A stretch of DNA of 64,000 bases. It comes from Serratia nematodiphila DZ0503SBS1 (GTDB lineage Bacteria; Pseudomonadota; Gammaproteobacteria; Enterobacterales; Enterobacteriaceae). The position numbers and the translations under genes were made by a program. Positions 30,634 through 43,440 of the stretch are shown here, in pieces. Below the pieces are notes generated by a model. It made no database searches, had not been told where the DNA came from, and saw only the letters and a program-made list of their open reading frames with translations. Within the stretch, counting starts at the first letter, position 1; each line of letters begins with the position of its first letter. The stretch lies in contig NZ_JPUX01000001.1 in NCBI RefSeq assembly GCF_000738675.1, forward strand, positions 2,728,001-2,792,000. Direction: 5' to 3'.

Positions 30634-32340
30634 TTAGGCGGCCGCCAGCTCTTGCGGGGCAATGGTTTGCAAACCGACAAGCTGAATGGCCGGCTGCTCC
30701 AGATTGATGCCAAAGTATCCTTGATCCCAATTGTAGATATTGACGACGTGCTGATTGAGCGCGCTTTCGCCCTGCATGAATATCGACAGATCCTGCGTAT
30801 GGGTTTGCGCGTTGTAATTCAGTGAGAAGCTGCTGTTTGATCCTTCGGCGCCGAAGGCCAGCAGGTGGTTATCGATAGACAGGGAGGAGGCCTGTAAAAA
30901 GCCCAGCTCGAAGCTGTCGTCGATGTAGATATTGTGGGTCTGCTTCACGGGAATGTTCAGCAGGCTGTTGGGGAAGGGCACATCGTTGGACAGCATGCTC
31001 AGGTTTACGCCGAGATAATCCTGCGGCGCACTCCCACCCGGCGCAGTGGTATAACCATGCTCGAAGCGAATCTCGCTGGAGCCTTTGCCCAGGTTGACCT
31101 CCAGACCGTTGGCCGGCGTCAGCACCCGATCGTTAAAGGTGACGTTGTCCTTAAAGTCGGTCAGTTTCACCGCTTCGATGTTGTACAGCCCGTCCTTAAA
31201 GCCATACAGCCCGATGCCGTTTTTCTCGATCACCCCGCGTCCGCCGTAGCTGCCCTGGGCGTCAAACTTCAGGTTTACCCCGTGCGACAGGCTGGAATAA
31301 TCGACCGTATCGTGGCCGCCGCCGCCGTCGATCACCGTCCAGCCGTAGTTGCCGGCGTTGTTTTGCCAGCCGCGCGGTACGCTGATGGTGTCGTCGCCGC
31401 TGCCGGTGTTAACGGCGATATTGCCGAACGCCAGCGTGAAATCATCATCATGCAGCGTACCGACGCGGTACAGATTCGGCGTGGACAGCACGTCGGCAAT
31501 GTCGTTGAAAATCGCCGAGCCGATATCCAGCTTGCCGGGGATAATGCTGCCGCCGCCGGTCACGCTGCTGCCGTAGGACTCAGTGTAGAAATCACGCGCC
31601 GCCTCGGCGGCCAGGCGGATGGTCTCGTGGCCAATGCCGAGGGTGGTCAAATAGGTGGGCACTTCGCCCGCCAGCAGCGTTTCAACCACGTAACTGAGGT
31701 TTTTCATCTGCATGGAGACCTGCGCCGCGGCAATCAGATCGTAAGTCCCGCCTTCCACCTTAAAGGCCGAGGTGTCGTTGGTCGCCACCCATTCGGTAAA
31801 GAACGAGGTGTCGCCTAAATAGGAGAACAGCGTGGTGCCGGCCCAGGGGGAATAGTTGGGGGCGCCGGTCGAGGAGGCGTCGGTGAACACTTCGGACGCC
31901 GCCGCACCGGCGTCGATCAGGCCAACCTCGTGAATATCCGGCACTTTGGCGCTGGTGGGCGGGGCATCCGGCAGCGGCGCATTGGGATCGCTGCTCAGAT
32001 CGACGCCAAACAGCGTTTTGGCGAAGTTTTTGGCGATGTTGTCGGAGGCATTCTGAATGCGCGCCTCCCAGTCATCGGGCACGTGCCCGGTGCGCAGCTC
32101 ATACTGCAACTTGGTTTGGTCGCGAATGTAATGGGCAAACGCCCCCTGATTCGAGTTCACGCCATAGGCGCCTTTGATCCAGGTATACACCGCGATATCC
32201 ACGCCATCAATGGGTTGGTTGGCATGGTTGGGATCGGTGAGCGCATCGACGGATGCGGCATACACGGCCGGCCAGTCGCCGGCTTTGGCGGCCTCCCAAA
32301 TCGCTTGCAGTTTTTCTCGGTCGGTAATGACGTAAGCCAT
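30634..32340 (-). CDS. Large predicted type I secreted protein of unknown function
   Basis: A 568-residue acidic protein with no signal peptide and almost no cysteine. Residues 1-~110 are hydrophilic and helical (ITDREKLQAIWEAAKAGDW). About residues 315-380 hold degenerate RTX-like blocks (NTGSGDDTISVP, IDGGGGHDTVDYSS) and a following beta-rich region with repeated Asn/Asp/Gly. The C-terminus is small and hydrophobic (QTIAPQELAAA), unlike the DxLV ending of serralysin. AAGGAG 7 nt before the ATG sets the start at 32340. Secretion by a type I exporter is inferred from the RTX-like blocks. No exporter gene is adjacent, and I recognise no enzymatic domain. Confidence 0.6.
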   Translation of the reverse strand: MAYVITDREKLQAIWEAAKAGDWPAVYAASVDALTDPNHANQPIDGVDIAVYTWIKGAYGVNSNQGAFAHYIRDQTKLQYELRTGHVPDDWEARIQNASDNIAKNFAKTLFGVDLSSDPNAPLPDAPPTSAKVPDIHEVGLIDAGAAASEVFTDASSTGAPNYSPWAGTTLFSYLGDTSFFTEWVATNDTSAFKVEGGTYDLIAAAQVSMQMKNLSYVVETLLAGEVPTYLTTLGIGHETIRLAAEAARDFYTESYGSSVTGGGSIIPGKLDIGSAIFNDIADVLSTPNLYRVGTLHDDDFTLAFGNIAVNTGSGDDTISVPRGWQNNAGNYGWTVIDGGGGHDTVDYSSLSHGVNLKFDAQGSYGGRGVIEKNGIGLYGFKDGLYNIEAVKLTDFKDNVTFNDRVLTPANGLEVNLGKGSSEIRFEHGYTTAPGGSAPQDYLGVNLSMLSNDVPFPNSLLNIPVKQTHNIYIDDSFELGFLQASSLSIDNHLLAFGAEGSNSSFSLNYNAQTHTQDLSIFMQGESALNQHVVNIYNWDQGYFGINLEQPAIQLVGLQTIAPQELAAA

Positions 32341-32792
32341 ATAAACACTCCTTGTTGCTGAGAGATTGCTTTGAAATTCAACATGATGAATGGAAGCGCG
32401 CGATGGAATAAACCGAAACCCGAACAGCCAGAAACGCGCATGCCGCGAGCCGCAGCGAACGATGGGCGGCAGGCACCCATAGCGAAAGGATAGACGCAAC
32501 TTGCCGAGCGCGAACAATTCGCTTATCGATTGTTTTTACAGGATTATTGCTGTAAAACGGCGGGTTAACCCGCGTATTGGCGTCAGGAAGGGATATCCGT
32601 CAGCTGGGTTAGGAATATTCTTAGATAAAAGAGTGGGTTTCGCTGGTGGGGGGGCCGGATAGTTTCCTACAGCTGCGTTTATCTCCTTGCCGCCGTATCA
32701 TTTACCCTGGCGCCCGCTTATCCTGCATCAGCATTAGCGCGTAACGGAAACCGCGGGCTGATGAACGGTTAATCCAACCTGGAGGACTCGCT
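32341..32792. other. Intergenic region between the secreted protein and the PanE-like gene
   Basis: About 450 bp without a supported gene. It contains the divergent promoters of both neighbours. The frames that run through it are extensions of the secreted-protein frame without a ribosome site. Confidence 0.5.
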
Positions 32793-33683
32793 ATGTCCGA
32801 TCGCCCTACCATTGCGCTTATCGGCCCCGGTGCCATCGGCACCGCCATCGCCGCGGCGCTTCATGAAGTGGGCCGCACGCCGCTGCTTTGCGGGCGTACG
32901 GCCCATCCGCAATTAATTCTGCGCCACGATGAGGGAGAAGTGGTGGTGCCGGGGCCGGTTTTAAGCGATCCGCGTACCGTAGCCCATCCCTACGATCTGG
33001 TTTTTGTCGCCGTAAAAACCACGCAGGTGACCGACAGCGCGGGCTGGCTGGCGGCGTTGTGCAATAAAAACACCGTCGTGTGCGCGCTGCAAAACGGCGT
33101 CGAGCAGCAATCTCTGCTGGCGCCTTACGTCAATGGGGCGACAGTGCTGCCCTCCGTGGTGTGGTTTCCGGCGCAGCGCGAGAAAGATGCGTCCGTCAGG
33201 CTGCGCGGCACGCCGCGCCTGACGCTGCCGGATGCGCCACAGGCGCAAGCGATCGCCGACGCGCTCAGCGGTTCACGCTGTGCGGTTGAGCTGTCATCGG
33301 ATTTTATCTCGATTGCCTGGCGTAAGCTGTTGCAGAATGCGGCTGCGGGGCTGATGGTGCTGGCCAATCGCCGCGCAGGCATGTTTTCGCGCGCCGATAT
33401 AACGCAACTGGCTCTGGCTTATCTGCGTGAATGCCTGGCCGTCGCGCGCGCGCAGGGTGCGGTGCTTCACGATAACGTGCCGGAGGCGATCGTGGACGGC
33501 TTTCAGCGTGCGCCCGCGGATTTGGGCACCTCTATTCTTGCCGACCGGCAGGCCAACCGGCCACTGGAGTGGGACATACGCAACGGTGTCGTGCAGCGTT
33601 ATGGGCGCTTGCAGGGCATGCCTACGCCGATTAGCGATATCCTGGTGCCGCTGCTGGCGGCGGGCAGTGAAGGGCCGGGGTGA
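32793..33683 (+). CDS. Ketopantoate reductase-family (PanE/ApbA-like) oxidoreductase
   Basis: A 296-residue protein with the N-terminal NADPH motif ALIGPGAIGTAIAAAL and the family landmarks LVFVAVKTTQ, ALQNGVEQQ and AWRKLLQNA with the putative catalytic Lys. The C-terminal helical domain has EWDIRNGVVQRYGR. GGAGG lies upstream. It is probably a paralogue of PanE rather than the pantothenate enzyme, because it is alone and has no biosynthetic neighbours. Its own substrate is unknown. Confidence 0.75.
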   Translation: MSDRPTIALIGPGAIGTAIAAALHEVGRTPLLCGRTAHPQLILRHDEGEVVVPGPVLSDPRTVAHPYDLVFVAVKTTQVTDSAGWLAALCNKNTVVCALQNGVEQQSLLAPYVNGATVLPSVVWFPAQREKDASVRLRGTPRLTLPDAPQAQAIADALSGSRCAVELSSDFISIAWRKLLQNAAAGLMVLANRRAGMFSRADITQLALAYLRECLAVARAQGAVLHDNVPEAIVDGFQRAPADLGTSILADRQANRPLEWDIRNGVVQRYGRLQGMPTPISDILVPLLAAGSEGPG

Positions 33684-33789
33684 TAGCCGGCGGCGCAGGC
33701 GTTCGTCGGGCAAGGGTATTTTCGCTGTCAATGCAGCTGGCATTCAGACAGCCGGTTGCCTGCCGCAGCCCAAACACCCCAACAGCAAA

Positions 33790-33819
33790 AAGCCCGCTTA
33801 AGTTTCCTTAAGCGGGCTT
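33790..33819. terminator. Terminator after tRNA-Asn copy 2
   Basis: A 13-bp stem identical to the one at 1540-1569 but with loop TTTC. On the minus strand it is followed by T residues. Confidence 0.85.
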
Positions 33820-33828
33820 CTCTAAATA

Positions 33829-33904
33829 TGGCTCCTCTGACTGGACTCGAACCAGTGACATACGGATTAACAGTCCGCCGTTCTACCGACTGAACTACAG
33901 AGGA
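33829..33904 (-). tRNA. asnU-like: tRNA-Asn (GTT), copy 2
   Basis: Identical over all 76 nt to 1579-1654, including the encoded CCA. The anticodon GTT lies at 33869-33871. Spacing between copies is 32,250 bp, in the same orientation. The symbol only marks the family. Confidence 0.97.
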
Positions 33905-33922
33905 ATCGTGTGAACGGGGCGA

Positions 33923-33951
33923 ATAATAGCGAGGCGCCGCAGGCATGTCAA
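33923..33951 (-). promoter_or_regulatory. Sigma70 promoter of tRNA-Asn copy 2
   Basis: Minus-strand TTGACA (33946-33951), 17-bp spacer and TATTAT (33923-33928), with the same GC-rich discriminator as copy 1. Confidence 0.8.
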
Positions 33952-34018
33952 AGGCGGATTACACATTCTGTGACTGTTTGCTTACAGAATGCGCAACCCG
34001 TTGAGTTTTTTGGCAGAT

Positions 34019-37126
<3,108 letters not shown>

Positions 37127-37210
37127 CTAGGTGATGCTCACCAAGATGCTGACCGGCGCATAAAAAGTAAAGCGGTTACACGCAACCTTGCAAGGGCGAT
37201 CAAATAACCG

Positions 37211-37897
37211 CTAATGCGGCTCGCCAGCGCGGTAGATCCGCTGTGGGCGGCCCACCTTGCCGTAAATGATCTCGGCGCGCAGCTGCTGTGCGGCGGTGCA
37301 AAACTCCAGATAACGGCGCGCGGTGGTGCGGCTGAGCCCCATTTTTTGCGCAACGCTTTCAGCGGTGTGGCGCGCGGCGGGCTCGGCGAACAGCGCGCGG
37401 ACCTTGCCGAGCGTCAGTTCGTCGATGCCGGCGGGCAGCGCCGCCTGCTGTTCGCCGCGGGCGTAGGTGTTGAACATCTCGTCAATGCGGCGCTGGTTGA
37501 GGCGCGCTTTGTCTTTCAGCGCTTCGCGGCGCTGGCTGAAGCGCTGCAATGTCTGGCTCAGCCGGTCATAGGCCAGCGGTTTGATCAGGTAGTCGAACAC
37601 GCCGTAGCGCAACGCCTCGGCCACGGTGGCCATGTCGCTGGCGGCGGTGATGAACACGATGCCGCCGCGATAGCCGCTCAGCGTCAGTTCGCGCAGCAGG
37701 GTGATGCCCTGGCCGTCGGGCAGAAAGTTGTCCAGCAGGATCAGGTCCGGCTTGAAGCGTTCGGTCATGGCGCGCGCCTGCGCCAGCGTGCCGGCCAGCC
37801 AAATCTGGCGGCAGCCGCCGTTCTGGCGGATAAACTCCGCGTGCATCTCCGCCAGTGGCGTTTCGTCTTCAACGATCAGGATGTTCAGCCATTCCAT
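37211..37897 (-). CDS. dpiA: Citrate-responsive response regulator DpiA/CitB
   Basis: A 228-residue CitB-family regulator. The receiver domain has the acidic pair in VEDETPL and phosphoacceptor Asp56 in LILLDNFLPDG, with Lys in LIKPLAYDR. The C-terminal HTH region is AESVAQKMGLSRTTARRYLEF. In E. coli it is encoded with the kinase gene dpiB and activates the divergent citCDEFXGT operon, and it faces citC here in the same way. The kinase gene is absent: lacZ follows only about 100 bp after the dpiA stop. Confidence 0.9.
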   Translation of the reverse strand: MEWLNILIVEDETPLAEMHAEFIRQNGGCRQIWLAGTLAQARAMTERFKPDLILLDNFLPDGQGITLLRELTLSGYRGGIVFITAASDMATVAEALRYGVFDYLIKPLAYDRLSQTLQRFSQRREALKDKARLNQRRIDEMFNTYARGEQQAALPAGIDELTLGKVRALFAEPAARHTAESVAQKMGLSRTTARRYLEFCTAAQQLRAEIIYGKVGRPQRIYRAGEPH

Positions 37898-38210
37898 AGT
37901 GCGACCCGTAATTGCAATAAAAATGCTAAGTGAATGTAAGTGAATTGCGGCGCCAAATAAAGATTATCTCAATAATAAACACCATAAGATTAATTAAGTA
38001 AATAAAGAACATTAAATAACTTATTAACCGGGATCGGTTTGTGAAATAGGTCAATAATCGGCGTTTTTTTTCTGCTTACCATGGGTTTATTGAACGAGAA
38101 GGTGGTTTTATCTTCATGGTTTTTAAGGTTTTAATTGCCATTTCTGATGTTAATTAAAATGCCTTTTTGTATTTCATTTGTTGTTTGCCAGTTAACCCAG
38201 AGAGCGTGTT
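37898..38210. promoter_or_regulatory. dpiA-citC divergent control region
   Basis: A 313-bp AT-rich intergenic region that should hold the DpiA sites and both promoters. A CRP-like sequence is at 38040-38055. AT-rich stretches suited to CitB-type binding lie at 37960-38030. No individual DpiA box could be defined. Confidence 0.5.
38040..38055. promoter_or_regulatory. Candidate CRP site before citC
   Basis: TGTGA-N6-TCAAT at 38040-38055 is a good left half and a degenerate right half of a CRP site, 155 bp before the citC start. Citrate fermentation genes are CRP-dependent in Klebsiella, so this is plausible. Confidence 0.3.
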
Positions 38211-39281
38211 ATGTTAGGCGATGCCGTATTTAATCGGGTAAAGCGATCGGATCATAAAGCGATTTCAGAAATAAGCGCCTTCTTGCGCAGTAACGATCTG
38301 AATATCGACACCACGGTTGAAATATTTATTACCGTTACCCAGCACGACAAATTGGTCGCCTGCGGCGGCATCGCCGACAATATTATCAAATGCGTCGCCA
38401 TCAGCCCGCTGATGCGCGGCGAAGGGTTGGCGCTGGCGCTGGCGACCGAGCTGGTGAACCTGGCCTATGAGCGCCATCACACCCAGCTGTTTATCTACAC
38501 CAAGGTGCAGAACGAGCCGCTGTTCCGCCAGTGCGGTTTCTACCCGATCGCCACCGTGCCGGGCATCGTGGTGCTGATGGAAAACAGCCCGTGCCGCCTG
38601 AAGCGCTACGCCGCCCAGCTGGCGAGCCAGCGCCGGCCGGGCGAGACCATCGGCAGCATCGTGATGAACGCCAACCCCTTCACTCGCGGGCACCAATATC
38701 TGGTGCGGCAGGCGGCCAAACGCTGCGACTGGCTGCACCTGTTTCTGGTGAAGGAAAACACCTCGCGCTTCAGCTATGAAGACCGGCGCCGGCTGGTGCT
38801 GGCCGGCACCGCCGATATCCCCAACCTCACGGTACACGAAGGCTCGCAGTACGTGATCTCGCGCGCCACCTTCCCCTGTTACTTCATCAAGGACCAGGGC
38901 GTGGCCGACGACTGTTACACCGAAATCGATCTGAAGATCTTCCGCCAGTATCTGGCGCCCGCGCTGGGCATTACGCACCGCTTCGTCGGCAACGAGCCGT
39001 TCTGCGCGGTGACCGCGAAATACAACCGCGACATGCGCTACTGGCTGGAAACGCCGGCGTTGCCCAGCCCGCCGATCGCGCTGGTGGAAATCGAGCGTTT
39101 GCAATATCAGGGCACGGCGATCTCCGCCTCCTGGGTGCGCAAGCTGCTGGCGGCGGGGGACTTCCACGCCGCCGCGCCGCTGGTGCCGCCGGACACCCTG
39201 TACTACCTGCAGGATCTGCAAACGCAGCGCCGGGCCAAGGCGGCCCCGCATCCTTTTGAGTCCGCACAATCAGGTGAATGA
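38211..39281 (+). CDS. citC: [Citrate (pro-3S)-lyase] ligase
   Basis: A 356-residue ligase that acetylates the prosthetic group of citrate lyase with ATP and acetate. The N-terminal ~115 residues have the GNAT-like fold ([25 protein letters not shown]) and the C-terminal part is a nucleotidyltransferase with [16 protein letters not shown] (HxGH-type) and [10 protein letters not shown]. It is the first gene of an operon with tight overlaps through citT, and it is divergent from dpiA. Confidence 0.93.
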   Translation: MLGDAVFNRVKRSDHKAISEISAFLRSNDLNIDTTVEIFITVTQHDKLVACGGIADNIIKCVAISPLMRGEGLALALATELVNLAYERHHTQLFIYTKVQNEPLFRQCGFYPIATVPGIVVLMENSPCRLKRYAAQLASQRRPGETIGSIVMNANPFTRGHQYLVRQAAKRCDWLHLFLVKENTSRFSYEDRRRLVLAGTADIPNLTVHEGSQYVISRATFPCYFIKDQGVADDCYTEIDLKIFRQYLAPALGITHRFVGNEPFCAVTAKYNRDMRYWLETPALPSPPIALVEIERLQYQGTAISASWVRKLLAAGDFHAAAPLVPPDTLYYLQDLQTQRRAKAAPHPFESAQSGE

Positions 39282-39589
39282 TGAAAATTATCCGAGAAGC
39301 AATGGCCGGCACGCTGGAATCCAGCGATGTCATGGTGCGCATCGCGCCCGCCGAAGGGCCACAGCACGATCTGCTGATCGCCAGCAGCGTGGAAAAACAG
39401 TTCGGCGCGGCGATCCGCCGCACCCTGCTGGAGGTGCTGCAGCGTTATGAGGTGGAACCGGTGCAGGTGATCGTCGACGACAAAGGGGCGCTGGACTGCG
39501 TGCTGCGCGCCCGGCTGGAAACCGCGCTGATGCGCGCCTGCGAGGGTGGCCAACTGCCGTGGGAGGCGAAAGATGAAAACGCTGAATAA
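39281..39589 (+). CDS. citD: Citrate lyase acyl carrier protein (gamma subunit)
   Basis: A 102-residue carrier. Ser14 in [12 protein letters not shown] is the attachment site for the 2'-(5''-triphosphoribosyl)-3'-dephospho-CoA arm, as in E. coli. [14 protein letters not shown] is conserved. The second of two tandem ATGs is used to match the family. It overlaps citC by 1 bp and citE by 17 bp. Confidence 0.93.
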   Translation: MKIIREAMAGTLESSDVMVRIAPAEGPQHDLLIASSVEKQFGAAIRRTLLEVLQRYEVEPVQVIVDDKGALDCVLRARLETALMRACEGGQLPWEAKDENAE

Positions 39590-40493
39590 AACCCGGCTGC
39601 GCCGCAGCATGTTGTTCGTCCCCGGCGCCAACGCGGCGATGGTCAGCAACGCCTTTATCTATCAGGCCGATGCGCTGATGTTCGATCTTGAAGACTCGGT
39701 GATCCTGCGTGAAAAAGACGCGGCGCGCCGGCTGGTGTACCACGCGCTGCAGCACCCGCTGTACCAGGAGGTGGAAACCATCGTGCGCGTCAATGCGCTC
39801 GACTCCGCCTACGGCCTGGCGGATTTGCAGGCGGTGGTGCGCGGCGGCGCGGACATCGTGCGCCTGCCGAAGACCGACAGCGCGCAGGACGTTATCGACA
39901 TGGAGCGCGAGATTGCCGCCATCGAAGCGGCCTGCGGCCGGCCGGTCGGCAGCACCGGGCTGCTGGCGGCGATCGAATCGGCGCAGGGCATCACCAACGC
40001 GGTGGCGATCGCGCACGCTTCGCCGCGTCTTATCGGCATCGCGCTGGGGGCGGAAGACTATGTACGCAACCTGCGCACCGAACGCTCGCCGGAAGGCATC
40101 GAGCTGCTGTTCGCCCGCTGCTCGCTGCTGCAGGCGGCGCGCGCCGCCGGCATTCAGGCGTTCGACACCGTTTACTCCGACGCCAACAACGAGGCCGGTT
40201 TCCTGCAGGAGGCGGCGCTGATCAAACAGCTCGGCTTCGACGGAAAATCGCTGATCAACCCGCGCCAAATTGAGCTGCTGCACAACCTGTACGCGCCGAC
40301 CGCCAAAGAGGTGGCGCACGCGCAGCGGGTGGTGGACGCCGCCGAAGCGGCGGAGCGGGAGGGGCGCGGCGTGGTGTCGCTGAACGGAAAAATGGTCGAC
40401 AGCCCGGTGATTGAACGCGCCCGGCTGGTGCTGGCGCGCGCCGCGCTGTCCGGCTTACGGGAAGAACCGGCGCAGCACGGGGAGGAAGCATGA
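39573..40493 (+). CDS. citE: Citrate lyase beta subunit (citryl-CoA lyase)
   Basis: A 306-residue HpcH/HpaI-like TIM-barrel lyase. [15 protein letters not shown] begins the fold, LMFDLEDSV and [12 protein letters not shown] carry metal and CoA contacts, and [14 protein letters not shown] is diagnostic of CitE. GGGAGG precedes the start. It splits the citryl-carrier into oxaloacetate and acetyl-carrier. Confidence 0.95.
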   Translation: MKTLNKTRLRRSMLFVPGANAAMVSNAFIYQADALMFDLEDSVILREKDAARRLVYHALQHPLYQEVETIVRVNALDSAYGLADLQAVVRGGADIVRLPKTDSAQDVIDMEREIAAIEAACGRPVGSTGLLAAIESAQGITNAVAIAHASPRLIGIALGAEDYVRNLRTERSPEGIELLFARCSLLQAARAAGIQAFDTVYSDANNEAGFLQEAALIKQLGFDGKSLINPRQIELLHNLYAPTAKEVAHAQRVVDAAEAAEREGRGVVSLNGKMVDSPVIERARLVLARAALSGLREEPAQHGEEA

Positions 40494-41998
40494 TGAACCG
40501 CCAACAACGATTGATGACCTTCGCCAACCCGGCGGATCTGCCGGGCTATCAGGACGTGTCCAAAGCCAACCTGCAGGCGCGCAAACCGCGCGATCTCAAA
40601 CTGTGTGACTCCTTGCAGGAAGCGGTGCGCCGCAGCGGGCTGCAGGACGGCATGACCATTTCCTTCCACCATGCGTTTCGCGGTGGTGATTTGACGCTCA
40701 ATCAGGTGATGGAGACGCTGGCGGCGATGGGGTTCCGCAACCTGACGCTGGCCTCCAGCTCGCTGACCGACTGCCATGCGCCGCTGGTTGAGCATATCCG
40801 CCACGGCGTGGTGAGCCGCATTTACACCTCCGGGCTGCGCGGCCCGCTGGCGGACGCCGTTTCGCGCGGCCTGCTGGCGGAGCCGGTGCAAATTCATTCG
40901 CACGGCGGCCGGGTCAACCTGATCGAATCCGGCGAGCTGAAGATAGACGTGGCCTTCCTCGGCGTGCCGGCCTGCGATGAGTTCGGCAACGCCAACGGCT
41001 ACAGCGGTGAAGCCTGCTGCGGCTCGCTCGGCTATGCGCGGGTGGACGCCGAGGCGGCGGGCACCGTGGTGTTGCTGACCGAGCAGCTGGTGCCGTATCC
41101 GCATCATCCCGCCAGCCTGGCGCAGGATCGGGTGGATCTGATCGTGCAGCTGGAGCGGGTGGGCGACGCCGACAAGATCGGCGCCGACGCCACGCGCATG
41201 ACCTCGAACCCGCGCGAGCTGCTGATCGCCCGCCGCGCCGCCGAGGTGATCGCCGGTTCCGGCTACTTCACCGAAGGCTTCTCGCTGCAAACCGGCACCG
41301 GCGGCGCCTCGCTGGCGGTGACCCGGTTCCTGGAGGACAAGATGCGCGCCCGCGGCATTCGCGCCGCGTTCGCCCTTGGCGGCATCACCTCGACCATGGT
41401 GGATCTGCACGAGAAAGGGCTGATCGGCAAGCTGCTGGACGTGCAGAGCTTCGATCGGGCGGCGGCGACCTCGCTGGCGCGCAACCCGCGCCATATCGAA
41501 ATCAGCGCCAACCAGTACGCCAACTTCAGTTCCAAGGGCGCCTCGGTCGATCGGCTCGACGTGGTGGTGCTGAGCGCGCTGGAAATCGACACCGGCTTCA
41601 ACGTTAACGTGCTGACCGGCTCCGACGGCGTGCTGCGCGGCGCATCCGGCGGCCACTGCGACACCGCCGCCGCCGCGCGGCTGGCGATCATCGTCGCGCC
41701 GCTGGTGCGCGGGCGCATCCCGACGCTGGTGGAGCAGGTGACCACCTGTGTCACGCCGGGCTCCAGCATCGACATTTTGGTGACCGACCACGGCATCGCC
41801 GTCAACCCGGCGCGGCCGGAGCTGGCGCAGCGCCTGCGGGAGGCCGGGCTCGAGGTGGTGAGCATCGACTGGCTGCGCGCCCGCGCGCTGCAGCTGACCG
41901 GCGAACCGCAGCCGATCGCCTTTACCGACAAGGTGGTGGCGGTGGTGCGCTACCGCGACGGCTCGGTGATCGACGTGGTGCATCAGGTGGCGGAGTAA
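40490..41998 (+). CDS. citF: Citrate lyase alpha subunit (acetyl-ACP:citrate ACP-transferase)
   Basis: A 502-residue CoA-transferase-like protein with conserved [28 protein letters not shown] and [19 protein letters not shown] overlap with citE; the next codon is also ATG, so the protein may be one residue shorter. It exchanges acetyl for citryl on CitD. Confidence 0.95.
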   Translation: MMNRQQRLMTFANPADLPGYQDVSKANLQARKPRDLKLCDSLQEAVRRSGLQDGMTISFHHAFRGGDLTLNQVMETLAAMGFRNLTLASSSLTDCHAPLVEHIRHGVVSRIYTSGLRGPLADAVSRGLLAEPVQIHSHGGRVNLIESGELKIDVAFLGVPACDEFGNANGYSGEACCGSLGYARVDAEAAGTVVLLTEQLVPYPHHPASLAQDRVDLIVQLERVGDADKIGADATRMTSNPRELLIARRAAEVIAGSGYFTEGFSLQTGTGGASLAVTRFLEDKMRARGIRAAFALGGITSTMVDLHEKGLIGKLLDVQSFDRAAATSLARNPRHIEISANQYANFSSKGASVDRLDVVVLSALEIDTGFNVNVLTGSDGVLRGASGGHCDTAAAARLAIIVAPLVRGRIPTLVEQVTTCVTPGSSIDILVTDHGIAVNPARPELAQRLREAGLEVVSIDWLRARALQLTGEPQPIAFTDKVVAVVRYRDGSVIDVVHQVAE

Positions 41999-42001
41999 GC
42001 G

Positions 42002-42550
42002 ATGGCCGCCGTCGATCCCCAACTGGCCGCCGAACGCGCAGTCAGCCTGCCGGAACTGCTCACCAGCCGCGAATGCCGTCAGGCGCGCCAGCAGGCGTGG
42101 CTGGCGCAACACCAGTGCACGCTGCTGGTGCTGACGCTGGTCGTCCCCGGCCCGGTGAAGGACAGCGCGCTGACGCGCGGCATCTTCAACCTCGGGTGGG
42201 CGGCGCTGCTGCGGCTGTGCGCCGAGCAGGGCTGGCCCAGCCCGCAGGCCGAAGCACTGGCGCTCTCCACCGGCTGCGAAGGTTTTGTCGCGCTGCGCGC
42301 CGATGCCCAGCGGGTGAAGGACTGCGCCATGCAGCTGGAGGTGAGCCGCCCGATCGGCCGGCTGTGGGATATCGACGTGCTGGATACGCAGGGGCGCATT
42401 TTGTCGCGCCGCGATATCGGCCTGCCGGAACGGCGCTGCTTGCTGTGCGGCCAACCGGCCAAGATCTGCGCCCGCCAGCGGCGGCACAGCAGCGAGCAAC
42501 TGCTGCATGAAATGGAAAGGATGTTCAACGATGCGATCTCTGCCGATTAA
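42002..42550 (+). CDS. citX: Apo-citrate lyase phosphoribosyl-dephospho-CoA transferase
   Basis: A 182-residue CitX protein. Landmarks are [16 protein letters not shown] and [10 protein letters not shown], and the C-terminal [13 protein letters not shown] and the Cys-containing [13 protein letters not shown]. It attaches the prosthetic group to CitD. It overlaps citG by 20 bp. Confidence 0.93.
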   Translation: MAAVDPQLAAERAVSLPELLTSRECRQARQQAWLAQHQCTLLVLTLVVPGPVKDSALTRGIFNLGWAALLRLCAEQGWPSPQAEALALSTGCEGFVALRADAQRVKDCAMQLEVSRPIGRLWDIDVLDTQGRILSRRDIGLPERRCLLCGQPAKICARQRRHSSEQLLHEMERMFNDAISAD

Positions 42551-43415
42551 CCTGCCCGCCCGCCGTGCCGAACCGGCCTGCGACTTCGCCCGCGCCGCCT
42601 TTCGCGCGCTGCTGGTGGAGGTCAACCTCACGCCCAAACCGGGGCTGGTCGATCGTCATAACACCGGCGCCCACCGCGACATGGATCTCGGGCATTTCTA
42701 CCGCAGCGCCCGCGCCATCGGCGTGTGGCTGCCGCGCTTTATCCAGCGCGGGCGCGAAGACGCGGCTCTGCCGGCAGAACAGCAGCTGGCGCGGCTGCGG
42801 CCGCTGGGCCTGGCCTGCGAAAACCAGATGTTTCGCGCCACCGGCGGCATTAACACCCACAAGGGCAGCGTGTTCTCGCTCGGGTTGTTGTGCGCCGCCT
42901 TCGGCCGCCTGCAGCAGCAGGGGCGCGCCATCGGCGCAGCGGCGCTGTGCGCCGAAACGGCGGCGATGTGCCGAGGATTGGTGGACCGCGAGCTGCGGCG
43001 CAACAACGCCGGGCAGACCGCCGGCCAGCGGCTGTTCGCTGCCTACGGCCTCAGCGGCGCGCGCGGCGAGGCGGAGGCCGGTTTTCGGCTGGTGCTGGAC
43101 GGCGCGCTGCCGCTGTATCGGCAACGGCTGGCCGCCGGCGGCGACGAACAGCGGGCGCTGCTGGACAGCCTGCTGTGGCTGATGGCCCACAACGATGACA
43201 CCAACGTCGCCTCGCGCGGCGGCATGCACGCCCTGCGCTGGCTGCGGCGCCGGGCGGCGTTGCTGCTGGCGCAGGGCGGTTCGGCCGGGGAGGCGGGCCT
43301 GGCGCGCCTGCGGCGCTTCGATGCCGATTGCATTGCCCGCAACCTCAGCCCCGGCGGCAGCGCCGACCTGTTGATAGTGACCTGGCTGCTGGCGCAGCTG
43401 GGTGCCCAAGAATAA
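42531..43415 (+). CDS. citG: Triphosphoribosyl-dephospho-CoA synthase
   Basis: A 294-residue CitG protein making the citrate lyase prosthetic group precursor from ATP and dephospho-Co[37 protein letters not shown] and [15 protein letters not shown] are hallmark motifs. The start at 42531 matches the usual N-terminal extent but its ribosome site (AAAGG, 10 nt away) is spaced loosely. Confidence 0.93.
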   Translation: MRSLPINLPARRAEPACDFARAAFRALLVEVNLTPKPGLVDRHNTGAHRDMDLGHFYRSARAIGVWLPRFIQRGREDAALPAEQQLARLRPLGLACENQMFRATGGINTHKGSVFSLGLLCAAFGRLQQQGRAIGAAALCAETAAMCRGLVDRELRRNNAGQTAGQRLFAAYGLSGARGEAEAGFRLVLDGALPLYRQRLAAGGDEQRALLDSLLWLMAHNDDTNVASRGGMHALRWLRRRAALLLAQGGSAGEAGLARLRRFDADCIARNLSPGGSADLLIVTWLLAQLGAQE

Positions 43416-43440
43416 TAACCAAGCCTTCAGGAGAGTCCCT

